Below are positions 8,959 to 18,047 of a stretch of 64,000 nucleotides of DNA, piece by piece. Under the pieces are notes generated by a model. It was not told where the DNA came from and searched no databases. It saw nothing but the letters and a program-made list of their open reading frames with translations. Position numbers and translations under genes: made by a program. The stretch comes from an uncultured Lachnospiraceae bacterium. GTDB taxonomy: Bacteria; Bacillota; Clostridia; Lachnospirales; Lachnospiraceae. Position 1 is the stretch's first letter, and every line of letters begins with the position of its first letter. Location: the NCBI GenBank assembly GCA_947567595.1, contig CANOMQ010000007.1, positions 1-64,000 of the forward strand, in the 5' to 3' direction.

Positions 8959-9861
8959 ATGATAAACGGTATCATGAATATATACAAGGAAGCCGGATAT
9001 ACGTCGCATGACGTGGTGGCGAAGCTTCGGGGAATTGTGAGGCAGAGAAAGATAGGGCATACGGGGACGCTTGACCCGGACGCGGTCGGGGTGCTTCCGG
9101 TATGCTTTGGAAACGCGACAAAGCTCTGTGATTTGATGACCGATAAGAGCAAGGAATACGAGGTGTGTATGCGGCTTGGCGTCACGACGGACACACAGGA
9201 TATGAGCGGAAACGTTCTATGCGAACGTCCTGTAGCAGTGGACGAGGAGGCAGTTACGTCTGCGGTCATGCACTTTGTGGGAGGCTATGAGCAAATTCCC
9301 CCGATGTATTCCGCTTTGAAAGTGAACGGGAAAAAGCTTTATGAGCTTGCGAGACAAGGCAAGGAGATTGAACGGCAGCCGCGTCACGTGGACATTCCCC
9401 GAATCCGGATTTTTGAGATGAGCCTGCCGCATGTGCGTTTTTCGGTGGAATGCTCAAAGGGCACTTATATCCGTGCGCTGTGTGCGGATATTGGTGAAAA
9501 GCTTGGGTGCGGGGCGGCGATGGAATCGCTAAAGCGCACAAGGGTTGGTGCGTTTCGAATCGAGGACGCGGTGACGCTTTCGCAGGTGGAACGGCTGATG
9601 GAGAGCGGAGAATGTGAAAAATATATCATGCCGTCTGACCGTGTGTTTATGGAGTATGCCGGCGCGGTGGTAAAGCCGGAGGCAGAGCGCGCGTTGTTAA
9701 ACGGAAATAAGCTGTTTATTGCACAGCTTGACTTGGAAGAGAAGAAATTTTTTCAGGACGGTGAACTGCTGCGTGTCTATAACGGAAAACGGGAATTTCA
9801 GGCGGTGTATCTGTTTGTGAAAAACGAGGGCTGTTTCAAGCCCTATAAAATGTTTCTGTAG
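8959..9861 (+). CDS. truB: tRNA pseudouridine(55) synthase
   Basis: TruB makes the pseudouridine at position 55 of the tRNA T loop. The 300-residue protein has the catalytic Asp39 in HTGTLDPDAVGVLP, the second conserved block QIPPMYSALKVNGKKLYELAR, and CSKGTYIRALCADIG. A PUA-like C-terminal domain follows from about residue 230. GGAACGGAGC precedes the ATG. It continues the operon from nrnA with a 29-bp gap. Confidence 0.94.
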   Translation: MINGIMNIYKEAGYTSHDVVAKLRGIVRQRKIGHTGTLDPDAVGVLPVCFGNATKLCDLMTDKSKEYEVCMRLGVTTDTQDMSGNVLCERPVAVDEEAVTSAVMHFVGGYEQIPPMYSALKVNGKKLYELARQGKEIERQPRHVDIPRIRIFEMSLPHVRFSVECSKGTYIRALCADIGEKLGCGAAMESLKRTRVGAFRIEDAVTLSQVERLMESGECEKYIMPSDRVFMEYAGAVVKPEAERALLNGNKLFIAQLDLEEKKFFQDGELLRVYNGKREFQAVYLFVKNEGCFKPYKMFL

Positions 9862-9891
9862 TGTTTGGAGAAAGTAGCAGGCAGGGTGCGC

Positions 9892-10839
9892 ATGAAAATT
9901 ATTGAACATACGACAAAATTTCAGATTGGGGAGCCAACTGCCGTCGCAATTGGAAAATTTGACGGGTTTCACAGGGGACATCAGAAGCTATTGGCAGAGC
10001 TTCGCAAACAAAAGGACAGAGGACTTGCGTCGGCTGTCTTTACTTTTGTGCCTTCTCCGGCGGCATTTTTCAGTCAGAAGCCGCTGCGGGAGTTATCAAC
10101 CATAGCGGAAAAGCGCAGGATTTTTGCACAGGCGGGCGTTGATTATCTGATTGAGTTTCCGTTTGTTTGGGAAATTGCCGATATGGAGCCGGAAACTTTT
10201 ATTGATGATGTGCTTGCTGGCATGATGAATGCGCGCTGTATCGTGGCGGGAGAGGATGTGTCTTATGGAAGGAAGGGTGCGGGCGACTGTGCGCTTTTGA
10301 AAAAAAAGGCGTCCCAAAGAGGCTATGATGTGCAGATTATTGACAAGGTGCTTTATCATGGAAGGGAAGTCAGCTCTACGTATGTGCGGGAGGCGGTGAA
10401 GGAAGGCAGTATGGGACTTGCGGCTTCGCTGCTTGGTGCGCCGTATGCCGTATGCGGTGAGGTGGTACATGGCAAACGGCTTGGCAGGACGCTTGGTATG
10501 CCGACGGTCAATCTTCTTCCGCCGCCGGAAAAGCTTTTGCCGCCAAAGGGTGTGTATTACTCCTATGTGTACCTGCACAGCCGGGAGGGCAACAGGCGTT
10601 TTGACGGGGTGCAGCTTCCTTCGATTACGAATATCGGCACCAAGCCCACGGTCAACGACGTGCGTCAGATGGGCGTGGAGACGTACCTTTATGATTTTAA
10701 TGCGGACGTGTATGGGGAGACGATAGAGGTTTATTTACTGGAGCATAAAAGACCGGAAATGTGCTTTGGCAGCGTGGAGGAGCTAAAGGCGCAGATGCAG
10801 GCGGATATTGCGGCGGGGAGGCGGTATCATGGGATTTGA
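9892..10839 (+). CDS. ribF: Bifunctional riboflavin kinase / FAD synthetase
   Basis: RibF phosphorylates riboflavin to FMN and adenylylates FMN to FAD. The N-terminal nucleotidyltransferase domain has GKFDGFHRGHQ (residues about 24-34, the HxGH motif) and SSTYVREA; the C-terminal riboflavin kinase domain has GKRLGRTLGMPTVNL and the GIGTKPTVN-type motif NIGTKPTV. I start at ATG 9892 (315 residues), since the family begins at about this point; an in-frame TTG at 9865 lacks a ribosome site. It closes the operon, and a new promoter follows at 10876. Confidence 0.92.
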   Translation: MKIIEHTTKFQIGEPTAVAIGKFDGFHRGHQKLLAELRKQKDRGLASAVFTFVPSPAAFFSQKPLRELSTIAEKRRIFAQAGVDYLIEFPFVWEIADMEPETFIDDVLAGMMNARCIVAGEDVSYGRKGAGDCALLKKKASQRGYDVQIIDKVLYHGREVSSTYVREAVKEGSMGLAASLLGAPYAVCGEVVHGKRLGRTLGMPTVNLLPPPEKLLPPKGVYYSYVYLHSREGNRRFDGVQLPSITNIGTKPTVNDVRQMGVETYLYDFNADVYGETIEVYLLEHKRPEMCFGSVEELKAQMQADIAAGRRYHGI

Positions 10840-10875
10840 TGAAAGCTTGTTCATAAAAAATTAAGATTGTTTTAG

Positions 10876-10904
10876 TTGACAGAACTGGGGGATAATGATA
10901 AGAT
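10876..10904 (+). promoter_or_regulatory. Strong promoter of the NlpC/P60 gene
   Basis: A perfect TTGACA (10876-10881), 17-bp spacer and TAAGAT (10899-10904) place the transcription start near 10911, about 46 nt before the ATG. Confidence 0.8.
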
Positions 10905-10956
10905 TGTGATTGTAACAAAAATGTAACAAGTTTGTAATAAAAGGAATTATTGTTTT

Positions 10957-12210
10957 ATGAATAGGATAAATAGACTCAGATACATGGGATTAGTGGCTGG
11001 AGTGGGACTTGCCGTAGTGCTTTTGGGAAATGGCGCTTATGCAAATCCGAAGGAGACCGAGGTCTATGATGAGGGCACGGAAGCAAAAAACGAAGAAGAT
11101 TTGGGAATAGAGGTAATTGATTTTAATGATTACCCGTCGGAAGCAGAGACTGCTGAGGAGAGCGGACGTTCGGCGGGCGCAGGACGGGAAATCGGGCTTG
11201 AGAATATGGAGCCTGAGACAATAGATGCGGAAAACAGTGAATTGCAGACTGCGGAGTATGACGCGTCTGTCGAAACACAGGCACTTGAGGGCGAAACGCA
11301 GGAGGCGCTTACAGAAGGCGAACCTGCGGTGCAGGCTGAAACCGTGCAGGTGGAGGAGCAGCAGCCGGTAAACCACTGGGGCTACACCAATCTTGGTATC
11401 GCCCATGTGGATAATCACCTGAATATCCGGCAGGAGCCGGGCGAGGACGGCAAGCTTGTCGGAAAGCTTCCAAAAGACGCGGCGTGTGAAATTCTTGGCA
11501 TTGAAAATGGCTGGGCGCATATCAAGTCTGGGAAGGTTGAGGGATATTGCAGCACCGATTATCTTTATACAGGCTCTGAGGCATTAAGAAGAGGTCAGGA
11601 AGTCGCGTCGATGATTGCGATTGTCAATACGCAGACCTTGAAGGTCAGGGAAGAGCCGAACACAGAGAGCGTTGTGATTACGCTTATTCCGCAGGAAGAG
11701 GAACTTGAGGTTGTTGAGGTTATGGACAACGGCTGGGTAAAGTTTCTGCTTGATGACGAGGAGGCGTATGTTTCGGGAGAGTTTGTAGACGTTGAGGAGC
11801 GTTTGGAGAAGGCGGTAACGCTGACGGAGCTTTTGTACGGACAGGGTGTTTCCGATGTGCGCGTTGACCTTGTGCAGTATGCAAAGCAGTTTGTCGGAAA
11901 TCCGTACGTGTGGGGCGGCACGAGTCTTACAAACGGCGCGGATTGTTCGGGCTTCACGTTAAGTATTTATAAAAAGTACAATGTATCGCTTCCGCATCAT
12001 GCGGCGTCGCAGGCGCAGATGGGGACGAAGGTATCGATGGGTGAAATTCAGCCGGGCGATTTGGTGTTCTATGCGAAGAACGGCAGTATTAACCATGTGG
12101 CGATTTACATAGGAAACGGACAGGTAATCCACGCGTCAAGTCCGAAGACGGGGATTAAGATTTCCAGTGTAAATTACCGTACACCGGCGGGGGCTCGCAG
12201 GTATTTGTAG
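10957..12210 (+). CDS. Secreted SH3 and NlpC/P60 cell-wall endopeptidase
   Basis: A 417-residue exported peptidoglycan hydrolase. Residues about 5-30 form a signal peptide (LVAGVGLAVVLLGNGAYA), then an acidic linker (about 35-130), two bacterial SH3 domains (about 135-200 and 210-280) for wall binding, and a C-terminal NlpC/P60 domain (about 295-417). The catalytic triad is visible: Cys330 in NGADCSGF, His380 in NHVAIYIG and His392 in VIHASS. Family members cleave the gamma-D-Glu to diamino acid bond of stem peptides. It is transcribed alone: own promoter upstream, terminator at 12233-12265. Confidence 0.9.
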   Translation: MNRINRLRYMGLVAGVGLAVVLLGNGAYANPKETEVYDEGTEAKNEEDLGIEVIDFNDYPSEAETAEESGRSAGAGREIGLENMEPETIDAENSELQTAEYDASVETQALEGETQEALTEGEPAVQAETVQVEEQQPVNHWGYTNLGIAHVDNHLNIRQEPGEDGKLVGKLPKDAACEILGIENGWAHIKSGKVEGYCSTDYLYTGSEALRRGQEVASMIAIVNTQTLKVREEPNTESVVITLIPQEEELEVVEVMDNGWVKFLLDDEEAYVSGEFVDVEERLEKAVTLTELLYGQGVSDVRVDLVQYAKQFVGNPYVWGGTSLTNGADCSGFTLSIYKKYNVSLPHHAASQAQMGTKVSMGEIQPGDLVFYAKNGSINHVAIYIGNGQVIHASSPKTGIKISSVNYRTPAGARRYL

Positions 12211-12232
12211 GAAGACTGGATATAAAGATAAA

Positions 12233-12265
12233 AACAGGCAGCAGTTTGGGGGCTGTCTGTTTTTT
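12233..12265 (+). terminator. Terminator of the NlpC/P60 gene
   Basis: AACAGGCAGC (12233-12242) pairs with GCTGTCTGTT (12252-12261) with one G-U wobble and runs into a T tract. It directly borders the group II intron remnant starting at 12269, as expected for introns that insert behind terminators. Confidence 0.85.
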
Positions 12266-12268
12266 GTG

Positions 12269-12398
12269 GTGCGCCCAGTATGGGCGCAATCTAATCGGTG
12301 AAAGTCCGTAACACGCCCTAGTAGTGGGAAGTGTATAGCCAAGAGCAAGGGTGTCCATCGTGAGGTGGAAGCTGAAGAAAGCTGACATTATGGCAATT
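12269..12398 (+). mobile_element. Group II intron 5' end remnant (class C-like domain I)
   Basis: The segment begins GTGCGCCCAGTATGGGCGCA, the characteristic 5' end of bacterial group II introns, and continues with GGTGAAAGTCC, AGCCAAGAGCAAGGGTGTCC and GTGGAAGCTGAAG. These match, block by block, the start of domain I as I remember it from class C introns such as the Oceanobacillus one. Similarity fades after about 12398. There is no reverse transcriptase gene, no domain V/VI and no 3' end, so this is an inactive fragment. Its position right after a terminator's T tract is the class C insertion habit. Confidence 0.8.
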
Positions 12399-12450
12399 GA
12401 TGAAGAAAAATGTTTTTTGGTTTGATAAATACAAGGATTATATTAAAAGT

Positions 12451-12511
12451 AACCTTATGGGAATGAATGTTGTCGGAACATTTTGCTATTCCTATAAGGT
12501 TGTTTTTATTT
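12451..12511. terminator. Long hairpin, probably a bidirectional terminator
   Basis: AACCTTATGGGAA (12451-12463) pairs with TTCCTATAAGGTT (12489-12501) around a 25-nt loop and is followed on the plus strand by GTTTTTATTTT. The minus-strand HTH fragment ends just beyond it at 12511. Confidence 0.65.
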
Positions 12512-12760
12512 TATTCTATAGTATTTTTATGTTTTAGAGAATGGTTTTGTAAAATCATCAACGCGTCTTCTTTGGCACGTACATCTGCATTGCGTGCGGC
12601 GGATAACAGTTCTGTTTCGTACGAAGTAAACGCGTAAGAGGCAACGTTGCAGTTTTCGATAATGTAATCTATAGTTACGCCTAAAATTTCGGATAATTTA
12701 ATCAGAACCTCAATCGGAGGCTGGCGGTCGCCTGTTTCGTATCGGGAATATACAGAAGCA
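12511..12760 (-). pseudogene. XRE-family HTH regulator, 5' truncated
   Basis: On the minus strand the frame ending at 12511 encodes the recognition part of a Cro/CI-type helix-turn-helix: VYSRYETGDRQPPIEVLIKLSEILGVTIDYII, then about 45 residues of tail. That is the second half of an XRE domain, normally preceded by about 30 residues with the first helices. Upstream of about 12757 the frame turns into antisense of the Ig-like gene, so the N-terminus is gone. The open frame continues to 12933 only by chance. The two genes are cut at one point and read away from each other. Confidence 0.75.
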
Positions 12761-14357
12761 AGGGAAAGCAGCAGCGTTGAGGAAAGCAGCATCACAGAGG
12801 AAAGTGCCGCCGAAGAGGAGAGCACACCGGAAACCGCCTCAGTTCCGGAAGAGGGCGATATATCAGATGGGCTGTACATTTCCGGCTTACAGACCAAAAC
12901 ATACACCGGAAGCGCCATCAGGCAGGACATCAAGGTATACTACAACAAAATCCCGCTAAAAGAGGGAAAAGACTACACAATATCCTACAAAAACAATAAA
13001 AACGCAGGAACCGCGCTCCTTACGATAAAAGCGAAGGGCAACCTCACCGGTTCCGTCACGAAAAGCTTTACCATTCAGCCAAGGGAATTAAATGACAGGG
13101 ATGTCATAATTGAGGACACGGTATATATCCATGACAATAAAGCGCACAAAAAAGCCCCCAAAGTAACCTACAAAGGAAAGGCGTTAAAGGAAAAAAGGAT
13201 TTCAAGGTCACAAGCTTTGGCAAGGGCAACTACACATCAGCAGGCACATATACCGCGACAATTAAGGGAATTGGAAATTTCAAGGGAAGCGTTTCCAACG
13301 CCAAAATCATCATCGTTGACAAAAACAAGACATCTGTAAAGCCATGCTCGAAAAAATACCCGTGCAGGAATACCAAAACGGAGCAGAGATAAAGCTGCCT
13401 GACAGGCTGATTAAAGTTACGCTTGCAAAGACCACACTGAAAAAGGATGTCGATTATACCGTCAGCTATGTCAACAATATTTATCCCGGAAAAGCCACGC
13501 TGATTATAAAAGGCAAGGGAGAATATGCGGGAACAAAGAAAGTAAGCTTTACCATAAAACGCACCCCGGTCACTTTGACGCAGGGCATGATTGCAAACCA
13601 GTCCAAAATAAAAACCGTCAAAATGCAGAAGAACGGAGCAATGCCAAAGCCAAAGCTTGTAGCGGACAAGAGCACACTTGTAGAAGGAAAGGATTATGCG
13701 CTGTCTTATAAAAACAATAAACAGACAGGCACCGCAGCCATTACCATAAAGGGATTGGGAAATTATGCCGGAAGCCTTACAATGCCGTTTCAGATAACAG
13801 CAAAGGAACTGACAAGCCCTGACCTTGCCATACGTGTACCAAACGTAGCGTACAGCGGAAAGCCCAATCAATATCAAAGCAATCCGGTGCTGACCGACAG
13901 CGACGGAGGTATCCTTGTGAAAAATAAGGATTATACAATCGAGGGATATTGCGTGGGAACAAAAAAGCTGGATAAGGGCAGTAATCCAATGGAAGGGACG
14001 GCAATCACGGTCACGTTAAAGGGAACGGGCGGCTATACGGGAACGGTAAAAGCAACATATACATTAAAAGGGACAAGCCTTTCAAAGGCGGTTATCAAAA
14101 TAGCGCCCCAAGCCTACACCGGAAACCATGTCATGATAAAAGCTTCGGACATTACATCTGCCACAATAAAAGACGGAAAGGCAAAAAAGACATTGAAGCT
14201 TGGAACGGATTTTGAGATTGCAGCCTATCGCAATAATATAAAGAAGGGTACGGCGACAGTCATATTCAAAGGGATTGGAGACTATGCGGGTGAAAAGAAG
14301 GTGCAATTCAAAATCCTGCCGACTGCCATAACGGGTAAAAACGGGCGTGTTTACTGA
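12758..14357 (+). pseudogene. Ig-like/beta-repeat surface protein, 5' truncated and twice frameshifted
   Basis: A repeat-built protein in three frames. Piece one (about 12758-13195) has a Ser/Glu-rich stretch and one repeat with YTISYKNNKNAGTALLTIK. After a shift in the A run near 13190-13195 the second piece continues FKVTSFGKGNYTSAGTYTATI. A second shift near 13338 leads into the intact 3' frame at 13344-14357 (337 residues) with four more repeats, for example YTVSYVNNIYPGKATLIIKG and FEIAAYRNNIKKGTATVIFK. Each repeat is about 85-95 residues and ends in a GxGxYxGxxxxxF strand typical of extracellular beta-sandwich domains in Clostridia. No start, signal peptide or ribosome site remains. Sequencing error could explain the shifts but not the missing 5' end. 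Confidence 0.75.
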
Positions 14358-14392
14358 CTTGATTGAAAATACGTGTATTTATTTGGTTAGCA

Positions 14393-14431
14393 AAAAAGAC
14401 AACTGCTCCTTTAACGGTCAGTTGTCTTTTT
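14393..14431. terminator. Bidirectional terminator between convergent genes
   Basis: AAAAAGACAACTG (14393-14405) and CAGTTGTCTTTTT (14419-14431) form a perfect 13-bp stem with A/T flanks that give a U tail on either strand. It overlaps the stop codon of the minus-strand gene. Confidence 0.9.
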
Positions 14432-14672
14432 CCGCATCCTCCTGCTCCGGCAAAAATTCCGCCATTGTATGCTTCTTCTGTATTCTCCCGACACAAAATA
14501 AAACCAGCCACGCCAAAATCGGAATGGCGACAATACAGAACAAAAGCGCCATAAACCGGTTCCCTGCCTCGCCGGGACCTGCCGTAAAGGCGGAAATCAC
14601 AAAGGCAATTATCAGCAGAACAATCGCTGCAAGCGCGGCAATGGCGACAAGCTGTTTCGGTTTTTTTTTCAT
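14418..14672 (-). CDS. Small two-helix membrane protein
   Basis: An 84-residue protein of unknown function. I start at ATG 14672 because GGAAAGGACGG lies just before it; an upstream start at 14711 would add 13 residues without a ribosome site. After a basic N-terminus (MKKKPKQ) there are two hydrophobic helices (about 8-30 and 38-62), then a short charged cytoplasmic tail (RIQKKHTMAEFLPEQEDAE). It is divergent from the SEC-C gene. I do not recognise the family. Confidence 0.7.
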   Translation of the reverse strand: MKKKPKQLVAIAALAAIVLLIIAFVISAFTAGPGEAGNRFMALLFCIVAIPILAWLVLFCVGRIQKKHTMAEFLPEQEDAEKDN

Positions 14673-14754
14673 GGGCAACCGTCCTTTCCAAAATTTCATA
14701 AAACGTATCAAAACTGATTATAATAAGAAATTATAAGAAATGCAACCGTTTCCT

Positions 14755-14783
14755 TTGACTTTCGGTAAACTTTGGTATATACT
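14755..14783 (+). promoter_or_regulatory. Promoter of the SEC-C gene
   Basis: TTGACT (14755-14760), 17-bp spacer, TATACT (14778-14783); transcription would start near 14790, about 60 nt before the ATG at 14853. Confidence 0.75.
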
Positions 14784-14852
14784 AGTACTGCTTGGCTACA
14801 GGCATTCAGACCGCACGAAAAGATGCGATAAAGACGAAAGGATGTAAAAATC

Positions 14853-15368
14853 ATGGCAGAGAACAAGACATTATTGGATCAGTGGAGGAGTGTGGCATAC
14901 AACGAAAATACCGATAAAAACACGCTTCAGAAGCTTTGGATTGACTATTTTCAGAAGGAAAAGGAAGTTTACCAGCAGCTTTTGGCAAATCCCGATGAGG
15001 AAGTCAAGGGTACGGTAAAAGAGCTTGCGGAGAAATATAATATAGACATCATGACAATGACCGGCTTTCTTGACGGCATTAACGACAGCTTAAAGACACC
15101 CAATCCGATTGAGGAAATGGACGAGGACACACAGGTCAGCCTTGCGTTTGAAAAAGAACTGTTGTACAAAAACATGGTGGCAGCGGAGGCAGACTGGCTT
15201 TACGGTTTGGAGGCATGGGACGAAATCCTTGGCGAGGAGCGCAAGAAGGAGCTTTACAAGGAGCAGAAATCTTCGACGACAATCGTAAAAGAGGCAAAGA
15301 TTTATCCAAACGATCCGTGTCCCTGCGGAAGCGGCAAAAAGTATAAAAAATGCTGTGGCAAAAAATAG
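14853..15368 (+). CDS. SEC-C motif protein
   Basis: A 171-residue soluble protein whose last 23 residues are a SEC-C zinc motif ([20 protein letters not shown]), the same metal-binding tail found at the end of SecA. Residues about 1-140 are helical, acidic and unlike any catalytic domain I know. SEC-C motifs mediate ribosome or SecB-type contacts in SecA, so a role near nascent chains is possible but unproven. The gene has its own promoter and is followed by the thrS T-box. Confidence 0.75.
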   Translation: MAENKTLLDQWRSVAYNENTDKNTLQKLWIDYFQKEKEVYQQLLANPDEEVKGTVKELAEKYNIDIMTMTGFLDGINDSLKTPNPIEEMDEDTQVSLAFEKELLYKNMVAAEADWLYGLEAWDEILGEERKKELYKEQKSSTTIVKEAKIYPNDPCPCGSGKKYKKCCGKK

Positions 15369-15371
15369 TGC

Positions 15372-15400
15372 TTTACAACTGCAGAAAATAGGATTAGAAT
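15372..15400 (+). promoter_or_regulatory. Promoter of the T-box-thrS transcript
   Basis: TTTACA (15372-15377), 17-bp spacer, TAGAAT (15395-15400), just after the SEC-C stop codon. Start near 15407 fits the beginning of the T-box leader. Confidence 0.6.
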
Positions 15401-15414
15401 AATAGAAAATCAGA

Positions 15415-15660
15415 AACAGGAAACACGATGACGAGAAGAGTACGATATTGGAATGTATCAGAGAGGAATACCGTCTGTGCTGAAAGTATTCTTACAGGAA
15501 ATATCCGAAAACTACCTCCGAGTGACCCCAATCCGGTCCGTTGATTACGTTATAATCATGAGTGGTCTGTTTTTTGTATGAGGCAAAAAACAGGCAAGCA
15601 GGGTGGAACCGCGTTGATACGTCCCATGCATTACGGATTCGTAGTGTATGGGATTTTTTT
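15415..15660 (+). promoter_or_regulatory. T-box leader (tRNA-Thr responsive)
   Basis: The T-box sequence AGGGTGGAACCGCG is at 15600-15613 and is followed by the terminator CCCATGCATTACG/CGTAGTGTATGGG (15623-15652) with seven T. The upstream part has a stem I region with GAGGAATACCGTCTG around 15472-15486, where ACC (Thr) is a plausible specifier codon. Uncharged tRNA-Thr would stabilise the antiterminator and allow expression of the downstream genes. The thrS gene 300 bp downstream supports threonine as the signal. The specifier call is by eye. Confidence 0.88.
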
Positions 15661-15723
15661 ATTCAATAAGGCGTATGAAAGCGGGCCGGGAAAAGATTAA
15701 AAAAGAGCAAAGGAGATGAACCA

Positions 15724-15933
15724 ATGGAAGAATTGAAAACAGAAGTTACGACAAACTACAGCCGATACCTGCTGCCAGCATTATGTTTTGTGGTAGGGAT
15801 TTTAATTGGTTTTTTGCTGGCACCGGTAAAGAGCGGAAGGGTAACGCTTTTTAGCGGCAATACAATCGGATCAAACAATGGCAGTAAAAACAGCGCCGCG
15901 GACATATTGATGGGCGGACAAAAAAGTAAATAA
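15724..15933 (+). CDS. Small single-pass membrane protein in the T-box-thrS unit
   Basis: A 69-residue protein with a short polar N-terminus (MEELKTEVTTNYSRY), one transmembrane helix (about 16-34, LLPALCFVVGILIGFLLAP) and a Gly/Ser/Asn-rich tail. GGAGATGAACC precedes the ATG. It lies between the T-box terminator and thrS, 22 bp before thrS, with no promoter of its own that I can see, so it should be induced on threonine starvation. I do not recognise it. The helix with its N-terminal Ser/Thr residues resembles YtxH-like small membrane proteins in layout only. Confidence 0.75.
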   Translation: MEELKTEVTTNYSRYLLPALCFVVGILIGFLLAPVKSGRVTLFSGNTIGSNNGSKNSAADILMGGQKSK

Positions 15934-15955
15934 AAGGAAAGGGGAATGAGAGAAC

Positions 15956-17920
15956 ATGAAAATCACATTAAAGGACGGCTCCGTAAAGGAGTACGGCGAA
16001 GCAAAGGCAATCATTGACATTGCAAAGGACATTAGCGAGGGACTTGCGCGCGTGGCATGTGCGGGCGAGGTGGACGGCGAAACGGTTGATTTAAGAACGG
16101 TACTGGACAAGGATTGTGAATTAAATATCATTACGGCGACCGATGAAAAGGCGCTCCATGTAATCCGCCACACGGCATCGCATGTGCTTGCGGAGGCGGT
16201 AAAGCGCCTGTTCCCGAACGCGAAGGTGACAATCGGACCTGCGATTGACGAGGGCTTTTATTACGATTTTGACGCGGAGCCGTTTTCAAGGGACGATTTG
16301 GACAAAATTGAGGCGGAAATGAAAAAAATCATCAAGGAAGGGCATGAAATCACACGTTTTACGCTTCCAAGGGCAGAGGCGATAAAATATATGGAGGAAA
16401 AAGGCGAGCCGTATAAAGTGGAGCTAATTCAGGATTTGCCGGAGGATTCCGAAATCAGCTTTTACGATCAAGGCGGATTTGTAGATCTTTGCGCAGGACC
16501 GCATCTGATGAGTACAAAGGGCGTGAAGGCGTTTAAGCTGACCTCGTCATCAATGGCGTACTGGAGAGGCGATTCCAACAAGGCGCGCCTGCAGCGTATT
16601 TACGGTACGGCTTACAACAAAAAGGAGGAGCTTGCAGCGCATTTGGAGCGCATGGAGGACGCGAAACGCCGCGACCACAACCGCCTTGGACGGGAAATGG
16701 ATTTGTTTACGACCGTGGACGTCATCGGTCAGGGACTGCCGTTATTTACACCGAAGGGCACGAAAATGATTATGAAGCTCCAGCGCTGGATTGAGGACTT
16801 GGAGGATAACGAGTGGGGTTATATGAGAACGAGGACGCCCTTAATGGCAAAATCGGATTTGTATAAGCTTTCAGGGCATTGGGATCATTATAAAGAGGGC
16901 ATGTTTGTGTTCGGTGACGAGGAGAAGGATAAGGAAGTCTATGCGCTGCGTCCGATGACCTGTCCGTTCCAGTATTATGTTTACAAAAATTCGCAGAAAT
17001 CCTACCGAGACCTTCCATGCAGATACAGCGAGACCTCTACGCTTTTTAGAAACGAGGATTCGGGAGAGATGCATGGACTGACACGTGTGCGTCAGTTTAC
17101 AATTACGGAGGGGCATTTGATTGTCAGACCGGATCAGATGGTGGAGGAATTTAAAAACTGTCTTGCGCTTGCAAAATACTGTCTGGAAACGCTTGGCGTG
17201 AATGACGACGTGACCTATCACCTTTCGAAATGGGATCCTGACAACAGGGAAAAATATATCGGCGAGCCGGAGGTTTGGAATGAGACGGAGCAGCATATCC
17301 GGGACATTTTGACAGAGCTTGAAATCCCGTTTGTGGAAGATGTCGGTGAGGCGGCGTTCTATGGTCCAAAGGTGGACATTAACGCAAAGAATGTTTACGG
17401 CAAGGAAGACACGATGATTACGGTTCAGTGGGACGCGCTGCTTGCGGAGCAGTTTGACATGTATTATATCGACCAAAACGGCGACAAGGTTCGTCCCTAC
17501 ATTATCCATAGGACGTCGATGGGCTGCTATGAGCGTACGCTTGCATGGCTGATTGAAAAATATGCGGGCAAGTTCCCGACATGGATGTGCCCCGAGCAGG
17601 TGCGTGTGCTGCCGATTTCGGATAAGTATGAGGACTATGCGCAGAAGGTCTGCAAAACATTGAAAAAGGCAGGAATTGACGCGACGGTTGACAGCCGTTC
17701 GGAGAAAATCGGCTTTAAAATCCGCGAGGCAAGGCTGGATAAGCTGCCGTACATGCTTGTAGTCGGGCAGCAGGAGGAGGCGGACAATACCGTATCCGTA
17801 AGAAGCCGCTTTTTGGGGGACGAGGGTGCAAAATCGCTTGACACTTTTATTGCGGACATTACGGAGGAAATCAGGACAAAGCAAATCCGCAAGGAAGAGC
17901 AAAACGAGGAAAATAAATAA
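15956..17920 (+). CDS. thrS: Threonyl-tRNA synthetase
   Basis: The 654-residue class II enzyme charges tRNA-Thr. Domains in order: TGS (about 1-60), editing/SAD domain with HTASHVLAEAVKRLF (about 68-82) and the second metal-site motif CAGPHL, catalytic core (about 240-540) with MTCPFQYYVYK (zinc-binding Cys), motif 2 around RYSETSTLFRNEDSGEMHGLTRVRQF, motif 3 HRTSMGCYERTLAWLIE, and the C-terminal anticodon-binding domain (VRVLPISDKYEDYA onward). AAGGAAAGGGG precedes the ATG. Expression is governed by the T-box at 15415-15660. Confidence 0.97.
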   Translation: MKITLKDGSVKEYGEAKAIIDIAKDISEGLARVACAGEVDGETVDLRTVLDKDCELNIITATDEKALHVIRHTASHVLAEAVKRLFPNAKVTIGPAIDEGFYYDFDAEPFSRDDLDKIEAEMKKIIKEGHEITRFTLPRAEAIKYMEEKGEPYKVELIQDLPEDSEISFYDQGGFVDLCAGPHLMSTKGVKAFKLTSSSMAYWRGDSNKARLQRIYGTAYNKKEELAAHLERMEDAKRRDHNRLGREMDLFTTVDVIGQGLPLFTPKGTKMIMKLQRWIEDLEDNEWGYMRTRTPLMAKSDLYKLSGHWDHYKEGMFVFGDEEKDKEVYALRPMTCPFQYYVYKNSQKSYRDLPCRYSETSTLFRNEDSGEMHGLTRVRQFTITEGHLIVRPDQMVEEFKNCLALAKYCLETLGVNDDVTYHLSKWDPDNREKYIGEPEVWNETEQHIRDILTELEIPFVEDVGEAAFYGPKVDINAKNVYGKEDTMITVQWDALLAEQFDMYYIDQNGDKVRPYIIHRTSMGCYERTLAWLIEKYAGKFPTWMCPEQVRVLPISDKYEDYAQKVCKTLKKAGIDATVDSRSEKIGFKIREARLDKLPYMLVVGQQEEADNTVSVRSRFLGDEGAKSLDTFIADITEEIRTKQIRKEEQNEENK

Positions 17921-18047
17921 TTCATAAAAAAGAATAACGCAGGTTTGATTATGGCATACTAATCACAGGTTCATCGTTCAATGGACTCTGTTAATATTAC
18001 ATTAATCTGGAAGCACAATTTTTGGGGCTTCGGAATGGAGGGAAACA

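Noticed and set aside
10870-10956. A c-di-AMP (ydaO) riboswitch before the NlpC/P60 gene
   Set aside because: Such genes often have one, but the leader from the promoter to the ATG is only about 46 nt and lacks the motif.
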